This document shows positions 31,776-43,400 of a stretch of DNA of 64,000 nucleotides, piece after piece. The position numbers and the translations under genes were made by a program. The notes beneath the pieces are model-generated. The model was not told where the DNA came from. It ran no database searches and saw only the letters and a program-made list of their open reading frames with translations. The stretch is taken from assembly GCA_024398055.1 (NCBI GenBank), contig CP073749.1, forward strand, positions 806,001 to 870,000. The letters run 5' to 3'. Position 1 is the first letter of the stretch. Each line of letters opens with the position of its first letter. This DNA is from a bacterium SCSIO 12741 (GTDB lineage Bacteria > Bacteroidota > Bacteroidia > Flavobacteriales_G > Salibacteraceae).

Positions 31776-33809
31776 TTATAGGAATGAGTAGTTCTTAGCG
31801 TACTCCATCATTTGCTCGCTAAAGTCGTCTGGGTATTCTACTTTAACGTCAACGATTTTTCCGTCTTTTTCTACGGGTACCAATCGTGGGTTAATGAATC
31901 CACCGTAAGGAGCAATGTTTAGCTTCTCGCTACGCTCCAATACTTCGCGGTGAATGTCCTGATCCACTTTTACACCATATCCTTCTACCATTTCAGTAGC
32001 GGCAGCATAATCACCCTGAGATTTAATTCGCTGAATTTCACGCAACAATTCACCGAAAATTACCTGTAGTTTTTCATAGTCGTTGATCCGGAAATAGGTC
32101 TTTCCATCCTGAACCACTTTTTCAATGACGTTTTCTTCTTTTCCTCTTTCGTAGGCCCAAGAAGCTACCAACTGACGGTTTCTCATGTGAGCTTCTTCAA
32201 TATCAGCTCCTGGCTCCAAACGACGAAGCTGAGCCATCAAACCATTGCGGATGTAAGAATCGTACTCGGCTTTTCCAACTTCAAGACTTTCCATCAATCC
32301 CAAATCGATCAAATGAGAGTCCAACAAGAAGTACAAGGCTACCAAGTCAGCTCTACCCTCTTCCAGAGTTGATGCATAGCTTTCCAAAGTTTCCTTAGGC
32401 GTTCCTACACCTTCTTCCAGTTTTCCGGAAGCGTGACCTACTACTTCGTGTAGAGCGGTGTGTAGTTTGGATGCCAATTTTCCGTGATCTTTTGCTCTTT
32501 GGTACTCTTCCTCGGTCAGGCAGAATTCCTTTAACATTTTAGATCCACCAGCCTGGCTGTAGGCCTCAACAATGTTTCCAAGAGAAACGGACTTAGAACC
32601 ATGCTTAGCACGGATCCAGTTGGCATTAGGTAAGTTCACACCGATTGGTGTGCTTGGAGAAGCGTCTCCACTTTCCACGGCAACGTTGATTACCTTGTAG
32701 GTAACACCCACTACTTTTTCCTTCTTGTGACGGTCTTCAATGCTCGAGTTGTCTTCAAACCACTGAACGTTGTCCTGAAGAACTTTCATCCGCTCAGAAG
32801 CATCAAAATCTTTTACCTGAATAATGGATTCATAAGTCGCACGGTAGCCCATGGCATCACCATATACCTCGATAAATCCATTGATGTAGTCTACCACATC
32901 ACCAGTTGTTTGAGTCCATTGAATGTTGTACTCATCCCACTTTTCCAGATCACCGGTTTTGTAGTATTCGATCAACAATTCAAATCCTTTTTTCTGCTCT
33001 TCGCTTTCAGCAACGGTGGCGGCTTTCTCCAACCAATAAATCATTTTTTGGATCGCTGAACCATACATACCGTCAGCCTTCCAAACCATTTCAGTAAGGT
33101 TACCATTCTCGTCGCGAACCAACTTAGAGTTCAATCCATAAGAGATTGGTTCGGCATCGTTGGTATCGATTACTGATTTGTAGTAAGCCTTAACTTCTTC
33201 TTGGGTAATTCCATCGTCGTAGAAGTTGTTCGCAGAACCAGCGATCAAGTCTTTCTTAGGGTCCAGATTCACTCGCTTGGTATCGGTGGTTTTATCAAAA
33301 ATGATGTCCACGATAGCTGCGTCCAAAGTGGTATTTGTTTCGGTCAATACCTGATCGAAGAATTCCCGGCTACAAGTAGGGTTGAATTTCTCCGTGGAAT
33401 AGTGATGGTGAATACCGTTGGAGAACCATACTCTTTTGGTGTAATCCATAAACCCTTTCCAATCGGCCGAGTTTTTATCACCCTGGTAGTTAGCAATCAC
33501 ATTTTCCAGAGCTCTCCGGATAACTATGTTGTGCTTGTAGTTCTGATCGTAGATAATATCGCGACCACTCAAGCTCACTTGGTATAGATAATAGACAAGT
33601 TCCTTTTGCTTCGGAGTCAACTGATCAAACCCAGGCACTTGATAGCGAATGATTTTAATATCCGCAAATTGCTCGGTTTGATACTTAAATTTTTCTTCTG
33701 TTTTCTCTGGATTATCAGCGTTATCCATTGTGTCATTCGATTTTTCTACCTGGCAGGAATACAGCGAAAGTGCCGCCAATCCGCTAAGCAGATATGCTCT
33801 GGTTTTCAT
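31776..33809 (-). CDS. M49 (dipeptidyl-peptidase III family) lipoprotein peptidase
   Basis: 677 residues. The N-terminus is a lipoprotein signal (LLSGLAALSLYSC). The zinc site of the M49 family is complete: HEVVGHASGKLEEG gives the HExxGH motif and EEGRADLVALYFLLD supplies the second motif with its Glu ligand. The family removes dipeptides from the N-terminus of short peptides. A lipid anchor places this one in the envelope, where it would process peptides from outside. It is transcribed towards rnpB. A near-consensus -7 box (GATATTTG) lies at 33831-33838. Confidence 0.92.
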   Translation of the reverse strand: MKTRAYLLSGLAALSLYSCQVEKSNDTMDNADNPEKTEEKFKYQTEQFADIKIIRYQVPGFDQLTPKQKELVYYLYQVSLSGRDIIYDQNYKHNIVIRRALENVIANYQGDKNSADWKGFMDYTKRVWFSNGIHHHYSTEKFNPTCSREFFDQVLTETNTTLDAAIVDIIFDKTTDTKRVNLDPKKDLIAGSANNFYDDGITQEEVKAYYKSVIDTNDAEPISYGLNSKLVRDENGNLTEMVWKADGMYGSAIQKMIYWLEKAATVAESEEQKKGFELLIEYYKTGDLEKWDEYNIQWTQTTGDVVDYINGFIEVYGDAMGYRATYESIIQVKDFDASERMKVLQDNVQWFEDNSSIEDRHKKEKVVGVTYKVINVAVESGDASPSTPIGVNLPNANWIRAKHGSKSVSLGNIVEAYSQAGGSKMLKEFCLTEEEYQRAKDHGKLASKLHTALHEVVGHASGKLEEGVGTPKETLESYASTLEEGRADLVALYFLLDSHLIDLGLMESLEVGKAEYDSYIRNGLMAQLRRLEPGADIEEAHMRNRQLVASWAYERGKEENVIEKVVQDGKTYFRINDYEKLQVIFGELLREIQRIKSQGDYAAATEMVEGYGVKVDQDIHREVLERSEKLNIAPYGGFINPRLVPVEKDGKIVDVKVEYPDDFSEQMMEYAKNYSFL

Positions 33810-33866
33810 GTGCGTGAAATTTTAGGATCCCAAATATCGCATAATCGGAGAAATGATCGATGGGGT

Positions 33867-33900
33867 TTCAATCTTGAATCCTCAATCTTGAATCTTGAAG
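33867..33900. repeat. AATCTTGAATC intergenic repeats
   Basis: TTTCAATCTTGAATC is followed by CTCAATCTTGAATCTTGAAG, the same words as at 31276. The 183-base gap 33810-33992 between the M49 gene and the giant gene has no gene. The string ATTCAGAATTCAAG just after the giant gene stop also appears just after the NUDIX stop near 4263. Confidence 0.5.
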
Positions 33901-33992
33901 CTCAAATTTGTAGGATTTCAAGATGGAAGAATGAGATCAATATTTCGAATTTTAAGTGCTTAGGATAACATCAAAATTCAGAATTCAAGATT

Positions 33993-36900
33993 CTAATGCT
34001 GAACCGTAACTCGATAAACGGCATCACCTTTTGAAGTGGAAATCCGCAACAGATAGATTCCATTAGCCAAAGCCGATACATCAACGGTTTCCTGATGAAC
34101 CGAAGGAATTTCATAAAGGGTTCTGGAAGTAATCTCTTCGCCCAACATTCCGGTAAGCGTAAGAACTGCCTCAATGCCCTCCATTCCTTTCAGCTCAATA
34201 TTCAACTGCTGATCTGATGGATTTGGAAATAGCGTAATATCTGCTGTTTGGGCCAATGAAGGATCAATGCCTAAACAAATATCCTGATAGGAAATTAACA
34301 CCTCATCCTGATTGGCGCAGCCATTCAAATCCACTACGACTGAATAACGGCCAGCCTTGGTTACGGTAATTTTCTGGCTACTTCCTCCTGTGTTCCAAGT
34401 GTAATTAGCACCCGCATTTCCGGCATCCAACTCTAAGGTTTGATTCCCACAGAAGCTACGATCACCCCCCAAATTCACAGCTGGAATGGGTTTTATCAAA
34501 ACATTCTTGCTCGCCGTATCGGTACATCCTCTGAAGTCAGTAAAGCTGTAGTATACTGGGAAACTACCCAAGCCTGATGATTGAACATCAAAACTTCGGG
34601 CGTTAGAATTCACGTATTGCCCAAACAACGTACCTGCTGGAGGCGTACCACTCAATAATCCAACGGTAGTCTGATTTTCACATGCCTCGGGCTGATCGGG
34701 TAATTGTACGTTAGGTTTCGGGTGAATCAGTACCGGACGAATCTCAGTGGTATTACAGCCACCTGTTCCATTCACGGTATAGGTAATATTGTGCAAACCT
34801 GGGCCTGTAGCAGCAGGATTCAAAATAGTCCCATTCACGGTACCTCCACCGAAGGTTCCTCCAGCCGGAGTCACATTTAGTGCAAAATTTCCTTGATTCT
34901 CACACAGGGTTGATATGGAGTCAAAGGTTACGTAAGGTGCGGGCTTCACTTGAACGGTTGTCCAAGCCGTGTCGTGGCAACCATTCATTCCGTAAAACAC
35001 GTAGTAAATGGTGTCGGTACCCACATCCTTGGGCAAGAACTTGCTGTGCTGCACATTTCGACCATAGTAGTATCCGGATGGACCAACGGGTGACCCTCCG
35101 CTTAGGGCCATTCGATTTCTACGATCCTGGCACACGGCGGTCATCGGGGCTAAGGATACATTCACGGTTGTATCCACTTTTACTAAAGCCGTTGCCGTAC
35201 TGGCACATCCATAATAATTTGAATATCGATAAGTGATCAAGTGATTTCCGAGTCCGGCAATCTTCGGGTCAAAGCGATTGTTGACCACACCGGTTCCGGT
35301 AATCATACCTCCTCTGGGCTGACCATGGAGACTATCGGCAGCCGCGTTTTCGCAAACCATCCGTGGACTAAAGGTCACAGTGGGATAAGGCACTTCAATA
35401 ATTTCAATACTATCCCGGGTTACACATCCATTCGATGCAGCTACATCCACAAAGTAGGTACCCTTGCGAGTTACACTAAAATTCGGACTGGTGGAATTGT
35501 CCTGCCATTTGTAGGATACAGCTCCAGTGGTCGTGGCATTCAGAGGGTGATTGATCGAAACTCCCACACAATAACCAGTATCTCGGCCGATATCCACATT
35601 CAAGGAAGGGCGCACTCCAACGGGCACTTCTACCAAATTAGAATTACAACCATCTACCGAGATGTACCAATCATAGAAGAAGTAGTAAGAAAAGGTGCTT
35701 CCGTTGATATCTCCAAGTAATACACAGGCGGAATCAGCATCCCAATACGGATAATTTACCGTGCTGTAGGTTCTCCATAATCCACGACAAGTGGTCCCTG
35801 TTGCTTCCAGTTTGTATCCGTATCCCTGAGGTACCAAAAAGTTAATAGGCAAAACCTCTTCTCCCGTAATTCCAACCTTGAAGGTATCGGACATGATTTT
35901 GGTATTGGAGGCATCCAATAGGTTAACGATTACATCGCCCGAATCAAAGGGGTGAACGGTAACTGAGTCAATCGTAAATTCTCGAACGGCATCAAAGGTC
36001 ATTCCCTGCGTCATAAAGGAGTAGTTAGCTCCAGTGGTACCGGAAATATTTTTCATCCCGAAATTACTAACGTAGTCATCAGAAGCCTCTACCCAAAGTG
36101 TATCTGGAGTGGAAATGTTTAAACGGAATGAGTCTCCGGTGTGAATTCTATTTCCACCTGGCTTGTCATACCAGTAGGTCAATTTTCCATTGGAGGTTGA
36201 AACCAAGGTGGTATCAATATCTGAACATGCCACTATGTTGGTTCCCACTACAGGATCGTTTGGCGTTCGATTGATAAAGAAGTTGCCAAATTCTAAAGTA
36301 TCGTTGATTCTAAGCGAATCGTTGTTCAGGTTGGAAATGATTTTAATTTGAAAACGGCCACCCAATCGAGTGCTGATTTTACCCACCAAAACGGTATCCG
36401 CTTTATTGGACTGAATGGTGCGACTCACGGTCGTACTTATTGTATCTGAATGAGCACCGATCACTTGCACCTCTATCGGAAGGCTGGTAATAGAATTGGT
36501 ACCATTGTTTTTTACCAATACTTCCACATCAACCGAATCCATCCCGCAATCACCACTGTTCGGTGAAATCAAACCAATGGGTCTAAGGTCAATGGATTTT
36601 GGAGAAAACTCATCCGCTCCGATATCGGGTGCCGTCACACTTCTTACCTGGCCATCATAATCTAATGGAACAGCGGTAATCGGTGTTCCCATGTTGTTCA
36701 AATCAATGGCCTGAACATGCAAATCAGAGACGGAGTAGTAACCCGGATCCACGTTGATGGTGGTTGACGCCTGAGTTTGGGTAGATAGGAAGTCAATTCC
36801 CGATCGGGAATGAAAGTTGTTGTAAGATTCCTGCATGGGGCCTGCCTGCTCGTAAGCTGTTCCAGATCCCAAATGCGCCACGCAGTTGTTTTGAAGAAGA

Positions 36901-39488
36901 CAAGTAGCCGCATTGTTCATAAACATGGCTGTTGACGCCTGACCTCCTGCATTGAATAAAACATTGTTGTGGGCAATATCCATATAACTTCCGGCAAGAA
37001 TTTGAAGACCATCCCCCTCTGGAGCACTGTGATTGGGCATCACGATCCAGTTATTGAACACTTCACAACGGTTGCCGTTAACTCCTTCAATCAGGTTCAT
37101 GTATACTACCTGGGCATTGGAAGCGCCAACGGATACAAAGTTGTTGTTGAATTTCAGGAAGCGGCTGTAGTAAATGTAAACACCATAGGTCGTGTAAGGA
37201 ACATTTATCCGAGGAGACACTTTACAATGCTCCACTTTGGGCCCCTCATTGTAAGCGATATTGATTCCCTGGTAGTAGAAATCAAGAACTTCAGAATTTT
37301 GGAGTACAAAACTGGTATCGCGGAAAGTAGCTCCCGTACCTTCTATGTTCACTCCAAAGTATCCACCTCGAATGACGGAATTGGATATCGTTAAACGACT
37401 CAAGACATTATTCGCCCGATTAGAAACTGCCCGACATTGAAACGAGGTACTTGTTGTATCAGTCCGAATTTCACAGCTGTCAATGTGAATGTCATGGTTA
37501 TCGCCAACAAAATTCATGGCAATACCAAAAACATTGTCACACCGGAAGCGAATGTTTTTGATCGTTACGTGCGACATTCCGGTAAGTTCTACTCCCGGGC
37601 TCAAATTGGTAAATACCAATGGGTTTTGCTGCACTCCGGTATCGGCGGTAATCAACAAGGAGTCAGTTGCACTGAGACCACTAATTCCATTGATCAACAA
37701 GCGTTCGTTATAACTTCCGGCACGCAATTTCAAGGTAACCGGGCCACAAACACCATCTTGCTGCAAAGCTGTGATGGCACTCATAACAGTTGGAAAATCG
37801 GGAGTAATACCACCAATGGTATAGGTACCTGACATGGCCGTTTGGAAAGTTCGGGTAACCAGGGTATCGTTGCTGCTATTCAAATCCACGCCAGAATTCG
37901 GAGCCGACACATAGGCCCTGATTTGGTAGGAAGAATCTTTCTGAAAAGTATAGGTACCCAAAGTCGCCATGGTCTCTTCGGCCGAAGCCAAAGACCCCGT
38001 CCAGCTGTAGGGTGTTTGAGCTACGAATGCACCCGCATTTCTTTTGACCAGCCAGTGAATGGTAGCAGTCTTAATGGTATCCAATCCGAGATTAAGCAAA
38101 TTGGTGGTGACACTTTGACTTCCGGTACAGTAGATATCATCCAACCAGACGATTCCCATGTCCAAAGAATCGGGATCAAATTCATCTGCACCAATATCGG
38201 GCTCAGTTGTGCTTCTGATGTCTCCATCAATATCGGTGGTAACACCGGGAGTGGTTTGTCCAGCGGCATTCAACTTTACAAAGTCAACATGCAAATCGGT
38301 AACGCCATGAAAATTGGGATCTACGGCTATCGAATTGGCTCCTGGAGTGGTGTTGTTGGGCGTAGGTGAATGGGGCGCCCAAATGTTGTTGTAATCATGG
38401 GTTTGAGTACCCAAGGTATAATAGGCATGACCCGAGGTAGCAAGGTTGGCAAAAATGTTGTTTTTAACCGTGGTGTTAGACCCAAAATAGAAGTAACCTG
38501 CTCTCAGGTTCGTTAATCCAGCATCTACTTTAACCGTATTGAAAACAAAGTCAGAATAGTTGCAGCTGTATAGACAGGCCCCGTAAAAGGCACGAGCGGC
38601 ATAAATGGTATTGCTGGCTATCAGATTTCGATCCGAAAAACTTCCGTCACAGTATCGCAAATACAAAGCGTAGGCGTAGCTGCTTGGATAACATTCAATC
38701 TGGTTCCGCTCGATTTCAACGCGATCAGAATAATTCAAATAGACCCCATAAATAGCAGTGGAAGCCACATTTTTTGAAATAATCTTGTTGTCCTTCAACT
38801 TTAGATTGAGGGTATACAAAGCTTCAACACCACGGGAATACCATCCGGTAATCTCATTGTTCTCCAAGGTCCATCCGTTTTGCAGGGTAACGGTATTTGA
38901 TCCAGCAATGTAAAATCCGTACGAACCATTTCGGATCGCGCAATCTTTAAAAGTGACGTTGGTGGCCTGATTGGCTGCTCCGGAATGGTCATAAACTGTA
39001 GCATGTACTGTATTGCTGATAAAGGTATTGTAACCTTCGAGGGAGCATTCTGTAAAGGTGATATTGCTCGTGGCTCCTGTAAATTCAACAGCATGACCAT
39101 AGCTGATACCGGTAACGCGAACAGTAAGAGAATCGAAGGTTACATAATCACAACCACTTAGGGTGATCGTTCCGCTATTGGCGGCTGAAAGGGCTCCATA
39201 TTGCAGAATAACAGCACCTGTATTGGCAGAATCAGGTTGAAAGGTAACCGTATTGATCGCCGAGCTTCCGGTAATGGCATTTATCTGTATCCGACCGGTA
39301 TAAGTACCGGTGCGAATCTTAAAGGTTACTGCCCCATTTACACCTTGAGAGTTGAGTGAATCAACCGCTTCAACAACGGTGGCATAATTGGCTCCAGTAC
39401 CCCCGACAGTGTACGAACCAGAAAGCTGGGCGAGACCAGTCAAACTGAATGCAAGGAAAGCCAGGGTCAGCGAAAATATTTTATTCAT
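33993..39488 (-). CDS. Giant secreted beta-helix protein with T9SS sorting domain
   Basis: 1831 residues with a signal peptide (ending LTGLAQ). Two long right-handed beta-helix regions start with near-identical blocks, SGSYTVGGTGANYATV near 24 and SGTYTIGGITPDFPTV near 548, and both end in DIGADEF (near 433 and 973). A region with a CARDB/Ig-like character follows (about 980-1300). Then come several SprB-like Cys-containing repeats (VCENAAADSLHG, LCENQGNFALNV, ACENQTTVGLLSG). The end is a T9SS type A sorting domain, from LFPNPSDQQLNIEL to GDAVYRVTVQH. It should be exported by T9SS and kept on or released from the cell surface, perhaps in polysaccharide binding or adhesion. Its neighbour upstream is a LytTR regulator. 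Confidence 0.88.
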   Translation of the reverse strand: MNKIFSLTLAFLAFSLTGLAQLSGSYTVGGTGANYATVVEAVDSLNSQGVNGAVTFKIRTGTYTGRIQINAITGSSAINTVTFQPDSANTGAVILQYGALSAANSGTITLSGCDYVTFDSLTVRVTGISYGHAVEFTGATSNITFTECSLEGYNTFISNTVHATVYDHSGAANQATNVTFKDCAIRNGSYGFYIAGSNTVTLQNGWTLENNEITGWYSRGVEALYTLNLKLKDNKIISKNVASTAIYGVYLNYSDRVEIERNQIECYPSSYAYALYLRYCDGSFSDRNLIASNTIYAARAFYGACLYSCNYSDFVFNTVKVDAGLTNLRAGYFYFGSNTTVKNNIFANLATSGHAYYTLGTQTHDYNNIWAPHSPTPNNTTPGANSIAVDPNFHGVTDLHVDFVKLNAAGQTTPGVTTDIDGDIRSTTEPDIGADEFDPDSLDMGIVWLDDIYCTGSQSVTTNLLNLGLDTIKTATIHWLVKRNAGAFVAQTPYSWTGSLASAEETMATLGTYTFQKDSSYQIRAYVSAPNSGVDLNSSNDTLVTRTFQTAMSGTYTIGGITPDFPTVMSAITALQQDGVCGPVTLKLRAGSYNERLLINGISGLSATDSLLITADTGVQQNPLVFTNLSPGVELTGMSHVTIKNIRFRCDNVFGIAMNFVGDNHDIHIDSCEIRTDTTSTSFQCRAVSNRANNVLSRLTISNSVIRGGYFGVNIEGTGATFRDTSFVLQNSEVLDFYYQGINIAYNEGPKVEHCKVSPRINVPYTTYGVYIYYSRFLKFNNNFVSVGASNAQVVYMNLIEGVNGNRCEVFNNWIVMPNHSAPEGDGLQILAGSYMDIAHNNVLFNAGGQASTAMFMNNAATCLLQNNCVAHLGSGTAYEQAGPMQESYNNFHSRSGIDFLSTQTQASTTINVDPGYYSVSDLHVQAIDLNNMGTPITAVPLDYDGQVRSVTAPDIGADEFSPKSIDLRPIGLISPNSGDCGMDSVDVEVLVKNNGTNSITSLPIEVQVIGAHSDTISTTVSRTIQSNKADTVLVGKISTRLGGRFQIKIISNLNNDSLRINDTLEFGNFFINRTPNDPVVGTNIVACSDIDTTLVSTSNGKLTYWYDKPGGNRIHTGDSFRLNISTPDTLWVEASDDYVSNFGMKNISGTTGANYSFMTQGMTFDAVREFTIDSVTVHPFDSGDVIVNLLDASNTKIMSDTFKVGITGEEVLPINFLVPQGYGYKLEATGTTCRGLWRTYSTVNYPYWDADSACVLLGDINGSTFSYYFFYDWYISVDGCNSNLVEVPVGVRPSLNVDIGRDTGYCVGVSINHPLNATTTGAVSYKWQDNSTSPNFSVTRKGTYFVDVAASNGCVTRDSIEIIEVPYPTVTFSPRMVCENAAADSLHGQPRGGMITGTGVVNNRFDPKIAGLGNHLITYRYSNYYGCASTATALVKVDTTVNVSLAPMTAVCQDRRNRMALSGGSPVGPSGYYYGRNVQHSKFLPKDVGTDTIYYVFYGMNGCHDTAWTTVQVKPAPYVTFDSISTLCENQGNFALNVTPAGGTFGGGTVNGTILNPAATGPGLHNITYTVNGTGGCNTTEIRPVLIHPKPNVQLPDQPEACENQTTVGLLSGTPPAGTLFGQYVNSNARSFDVQSSGLGSFPVYYSFTDFRGCTDTASKNVLIKPIPAVNLGGDRSFCGNQTLELDAGNAGANYTWNTGGSSQKITVTKAGRYSVVVDLNGCANQDEVLISYQDICLGIDPSLAQTADITLFPNPSDQQLNIELKGMEGIEAVLTLTGMLGEEITSRTLYEIPSVHQETVDVSALANGIYLLRISTSKGDAVYRVTVQH

Positions 39489-39689
39489 AATTGTTGGGTG
39501 TTAAATCTGCTTATCCTACCTAAGTCACTAAAGGTAACAACTATTTCAGTTATAGACGAAAAAAGCACCCCGGTGGTTGGCTGGTCAACTCTCACAATTT
39601 GAGGCAATAAAGGCTTAAATGACGCTATAGATTCATGCTCCAAAACAGCGATAACTCATGGCATGGAAGGTCCACGAACTGCGGCACCC

Positions 39690-40433
39690 TTACTCCAAAA
39701 GGCGTAGCTTCCTTTTCACATGATCTTTCATTCGTAAACTCACCGGAACAAAATGCCCTCCCTCAAGTTCCAATTCTCCTCCATTGGATCGAATGAAGGT
39801 TTTGACGCATTGAACATTGACTAAGTGGGAATTGTGGGTGCGAATGAATCCTCTTTTTTCCAATCGATCAGCATAGTATTTAAGCCTTCTACTGGTGAGA
39901 ATTTTACGCCCCTCTTTCAGGTAAAACTCCGAATAACTCCCCGATGCTTTGACCCGGATGATTTGATCGATCTCCACAAAATGGTACGATTGTCCTTCAG
40001 TTAGCGGTATGCGTTTGTGAAAGGGTTCGGGAAAATGATTTAGCAACGATTCCAATTTCGATTCGAGGTCATTCACCTCAGTGGAAGTCACTCGACTTAC
40101 GGCCTCAACCAATTCATTTTCATCAACGGGTTTAAGCAAAAAGTCAATGGGATTAACCCGAAAAGCCTGTACCGCATATTTGCTATGAGCGGTTGTAAAA
40201 ATCACTCCAGGAAGATTTTCGACCCCTACAATTTCGATAAACTCAAACCCATTCATTTCGGGCATTTCAATATCCAAAAAAAGCAGCTGAGTGGACTCCT
40301 TTTTCAAATAGAGTAAGGCCTCAACCGGATTGGTCAGAATGGTAATAGAAGTCACTTCAGGGCAATACTTTTTCAACAATGCTTTGAGGTGATTAGCGGG
40401 ATTAATCTCGTCGTCTAATATAAGGGCGTGCAC
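39690..40433 (-). CDS. LytTR-family response regulator
   Basis: 247 residues with a GTG start at 40433. Receiver domain: HALILDDE at the N-terminus and the phosphorylation site Asp54 in LFLDIEMPEMNGFEF. The C-terminal about 100 residues are a LytTR DNA-binding domain (IRVKASGSYSEFYL, RGFIRTHNSHLVN). The start is two bases after the stop of the histidine kinase gene, so both make one unit. It would bind direct-repeat LytTR sites, probably including one upstream of a neighbouring surface-protein gene; none is obvious by eye. Confidence 0.93.
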   Translation of the reverse strand: MHALILDDEINPANHLKALLKKYCPEVTSITILTNPVEALLYLKKESTQLLFLDIEMPEMNGFEFIEIVGVENLPGVIFTTAHSKYAVQAFRVNPIDFLLKPVDENELVEAVSRVTSTEVNDLESKLESLLNHFPEPFHKRIPLTEGQSYHFVEIDQIIRVKASGSYSEFYLKEGRKILTSRRLKYYADRLEKRGFIRTHNSHLVNVQCVKTFIRSNGGELELEGGHFVPVSLRMKDHVKRKLRLLE

Positions 40434-40435
40434 AG

Positions 40436-43400
40436 TTAATTGATCGTTTTTGAAATTACCAAAGGAATCGAAAAAGTAACCTTTGTCCCCAGGACATCAC
40501 CTTCAGGACTGATCACATCTTCAACTTCAAATTGGGATTGTTTATCCATATTCAAAGCCTCGATACGACGTGTGGCCACTAATATGCCATAGGAGCGATG
40601 ATTATTGCCGGCAGCAGGTTTGAGCGAAGCTGCCTTCCTACCAATACCATTATCCTCCACCGTTAGGATTAGGTTCTCACCTTCTCTTCTTCCCTTGATC
40701 CAAATTTTACGGTCACTCAGTTTATCCTTCAAACCATGTCTAACCGCATTCTCCACATAGGGCTGCAACAAAGACGGAGGTATTTGAATCTCATCCAGGT
40801 CCAATTCTCCAAATTCCAGAATTAATTCGATTCGATCACCGGAAAAACGCTCTGATTCCAGGTCTACGTAGTGCTCTAACATAGAAAGTTCACCCCTCAA
40901 CGAAATGGCATTTTTATCCGAATTCTCGAGTACCAGCCTCATCAGCCGGGCAAATTTTTTGAGATAGGACTCCGCTTTGACCGAATCATTTTCGAGCATG
41001 TAATAGGAGACCGAAGAAATCGAGTTAAAAATGAAATGGGGGTTAATCTGGGCCTTCAGAGCCTTGAGTTCAAGGTAAGCTCGTTCGGTGACTAATTTGG
41101 CTTTCCGTTGCTCCAGCTTTTTCACCTGATCGGTACGCCAACGGATAATCCCAAACAGCCCAAAAAGAGCGGCCACAACCACGCCAATTCTAAACCACCA
41201 AGTCTCCCAAAATGGAGGGCGAATGTTTATTTGCACGATCGTGGATTCTCCCCAAAAGGCGCCTTTTAACTTGGCTTGAACCTTAAAGGTGTACGCTCCG
41301 GATGGAAGGTTGGTATACCTCACATTCTCGTATTCAGAGGGCACCCAGGAAGAATCCTGACCAAGCAATTGATATCGAAAATCCAATTCCTTCATGGAAT
41401 AGGACAATCCCGAAAAAGTGAAGTAAAGATCGTTTTCGAAATAATCTAACTCATAGGAATCCTTAAGCCCCACCCTCTTGTTATTGACTCCTACATCGGT
41501 TATGAGTACAGAGGGAAGTTGAGAAACGGGCAAAATCTCATTAGTTTTTTGGATAAACACACCCTCTTTCGAGCCGTAAAAAAGATAATCTCCCTGAATC
41601 ACAAAGGAGAACATATCATAATCCCTCGAGGCTAGATTATCAAAATGCAGATAGTCCATTTGAGGTTGATCATTTTCCCAGCCAATTCGACATAGGTAGC
41701 CACTTACACTGCTCCATCTGCTCCATATATTTCCATCAGGTCCGGTACAATATCCAATCAGAAAAAGGTTACTCCCGTCTTTATTTTTAGCTATGTTGAA
41801 ATCCCCTGTTCGATCAACATTCATGAATCCATAATCAAGGGTACTGAACCACAGTCGATCATGAGCCCAGATAAAGTCAAAATTCAACTTGGTCAATTCC
41901 TCCGGTATTTCATCAAAAGGCCGCACAAACACCTCATTTTCCAATTTCCAAAGCCCTTTGTCACTCGCCACCCATATAGTGCCTTCCGGATCTTCTATAA
42001 AATCGGTTATTCTCCAAGGCGCCCAGTTTGATATTAAATAGGGTTCTTCCGCAGAAACAACAACCAGATTTTTTGTGGTCGCTCCTACTACGGTTCCATC
42101 GTTAAGTACGGCAAGCTTTATAAGATATCTTTGACCAATTAACTCCCGAGATAAATTTATGAACCTCCAATTGGAGCCATCATAAACCATCACTTTCGAA
42201 CTATAGCTCACCCAAAGCTCCCCGGTCTTATCATTGAAAACAACGTATACCGGATACTGTCGGTATTCCTTACCGGATACTTCATCAGGTAATCTAATGG
42301 TTGTAATTGAATCTTTCTCAATGCGTAACAAAAAGGTATCAGGCATAACAGCAATTACACCACCGGGAACAGAAGTAAAGTCTGATACTCGATTCATCTC
42401 CGGAAATCCGTTTCGTTCGGAATAATGGGGTGCCGAGGGATGGGCTATAAATCCAAAGCCTTTTTGACTTGACTTTATCCAAAGTCCGCCGTTTTGGCCT
42501 TCTGTTACCACCGCCTCGGATGCCTCTGACCGGAAATGATCCATATCCGAAAAGGAGCCTCCCTTTGCCCTAAAAATCCCTTGATCCAAAGTACCAATCC
42601 ACAGATCATTTCGGCTATCGGTAAACAGCTTTATGACCTTATGCGGAAAGTTCTTTTCTTCAATGAGTTTACCGGATTTAAATCGAATAATCAACTGATT
42701 TCCAATAGAAAATGAATAGGAACTATCAGCATGTTGTACCAATGAAGTTTCGTAGATGGTATTTTCATTCGTTACTAAAATCAATTTGGGCTCAGCATCC
42801 TTTTCAATCCAATAAATTCCACGTGAAAGACTTTTTTGAATAGGATCTGTAACGTAGAAATTGAAGAGCCTTCCATCCCCCAAAACCAATACACCATGAC
42901 CGCGCAGTCCATCCTTTCGGCCAATTTGCTCGGTAAACTCCCCATCCTTGGATACGGTATAATACCCAAAGCCCCTGGGGGCAAGATGAAGTGTTCCTGA
43001 GCTATCGCTATAAACTGCTTCAAAACCACGCGTCCACTTATCCGAATACGGTTCCGGTATGGAAAGTTCATAAATGCTATCATTTTCAACATAGGCGATC
43101 CCGTACAGACTACTCAACCAGATTTTCCCTTGATAGCCGGAGTGCAGGGCCGTATATAATCGTCTTGGAGAATTGGTCGAAAAAGGAATCCTGGTGGTTT
43201 TCGAGCCACCGGAATAGGTATACAAATCGCCCCCGTTTCCTAAAATCCATAACACTCCACGCTCGTCTACATGCATATCATATACCCTACCCTCCCCAAA
43301 CTGATCCCTTCCAATAAAATCAGCATCCGTAGCGATAGCCCGCAATGGTTTTTGCGCATACCCGCTGAGATGAGCAGCTATTAGGAGCAGAAAGGGAAAT

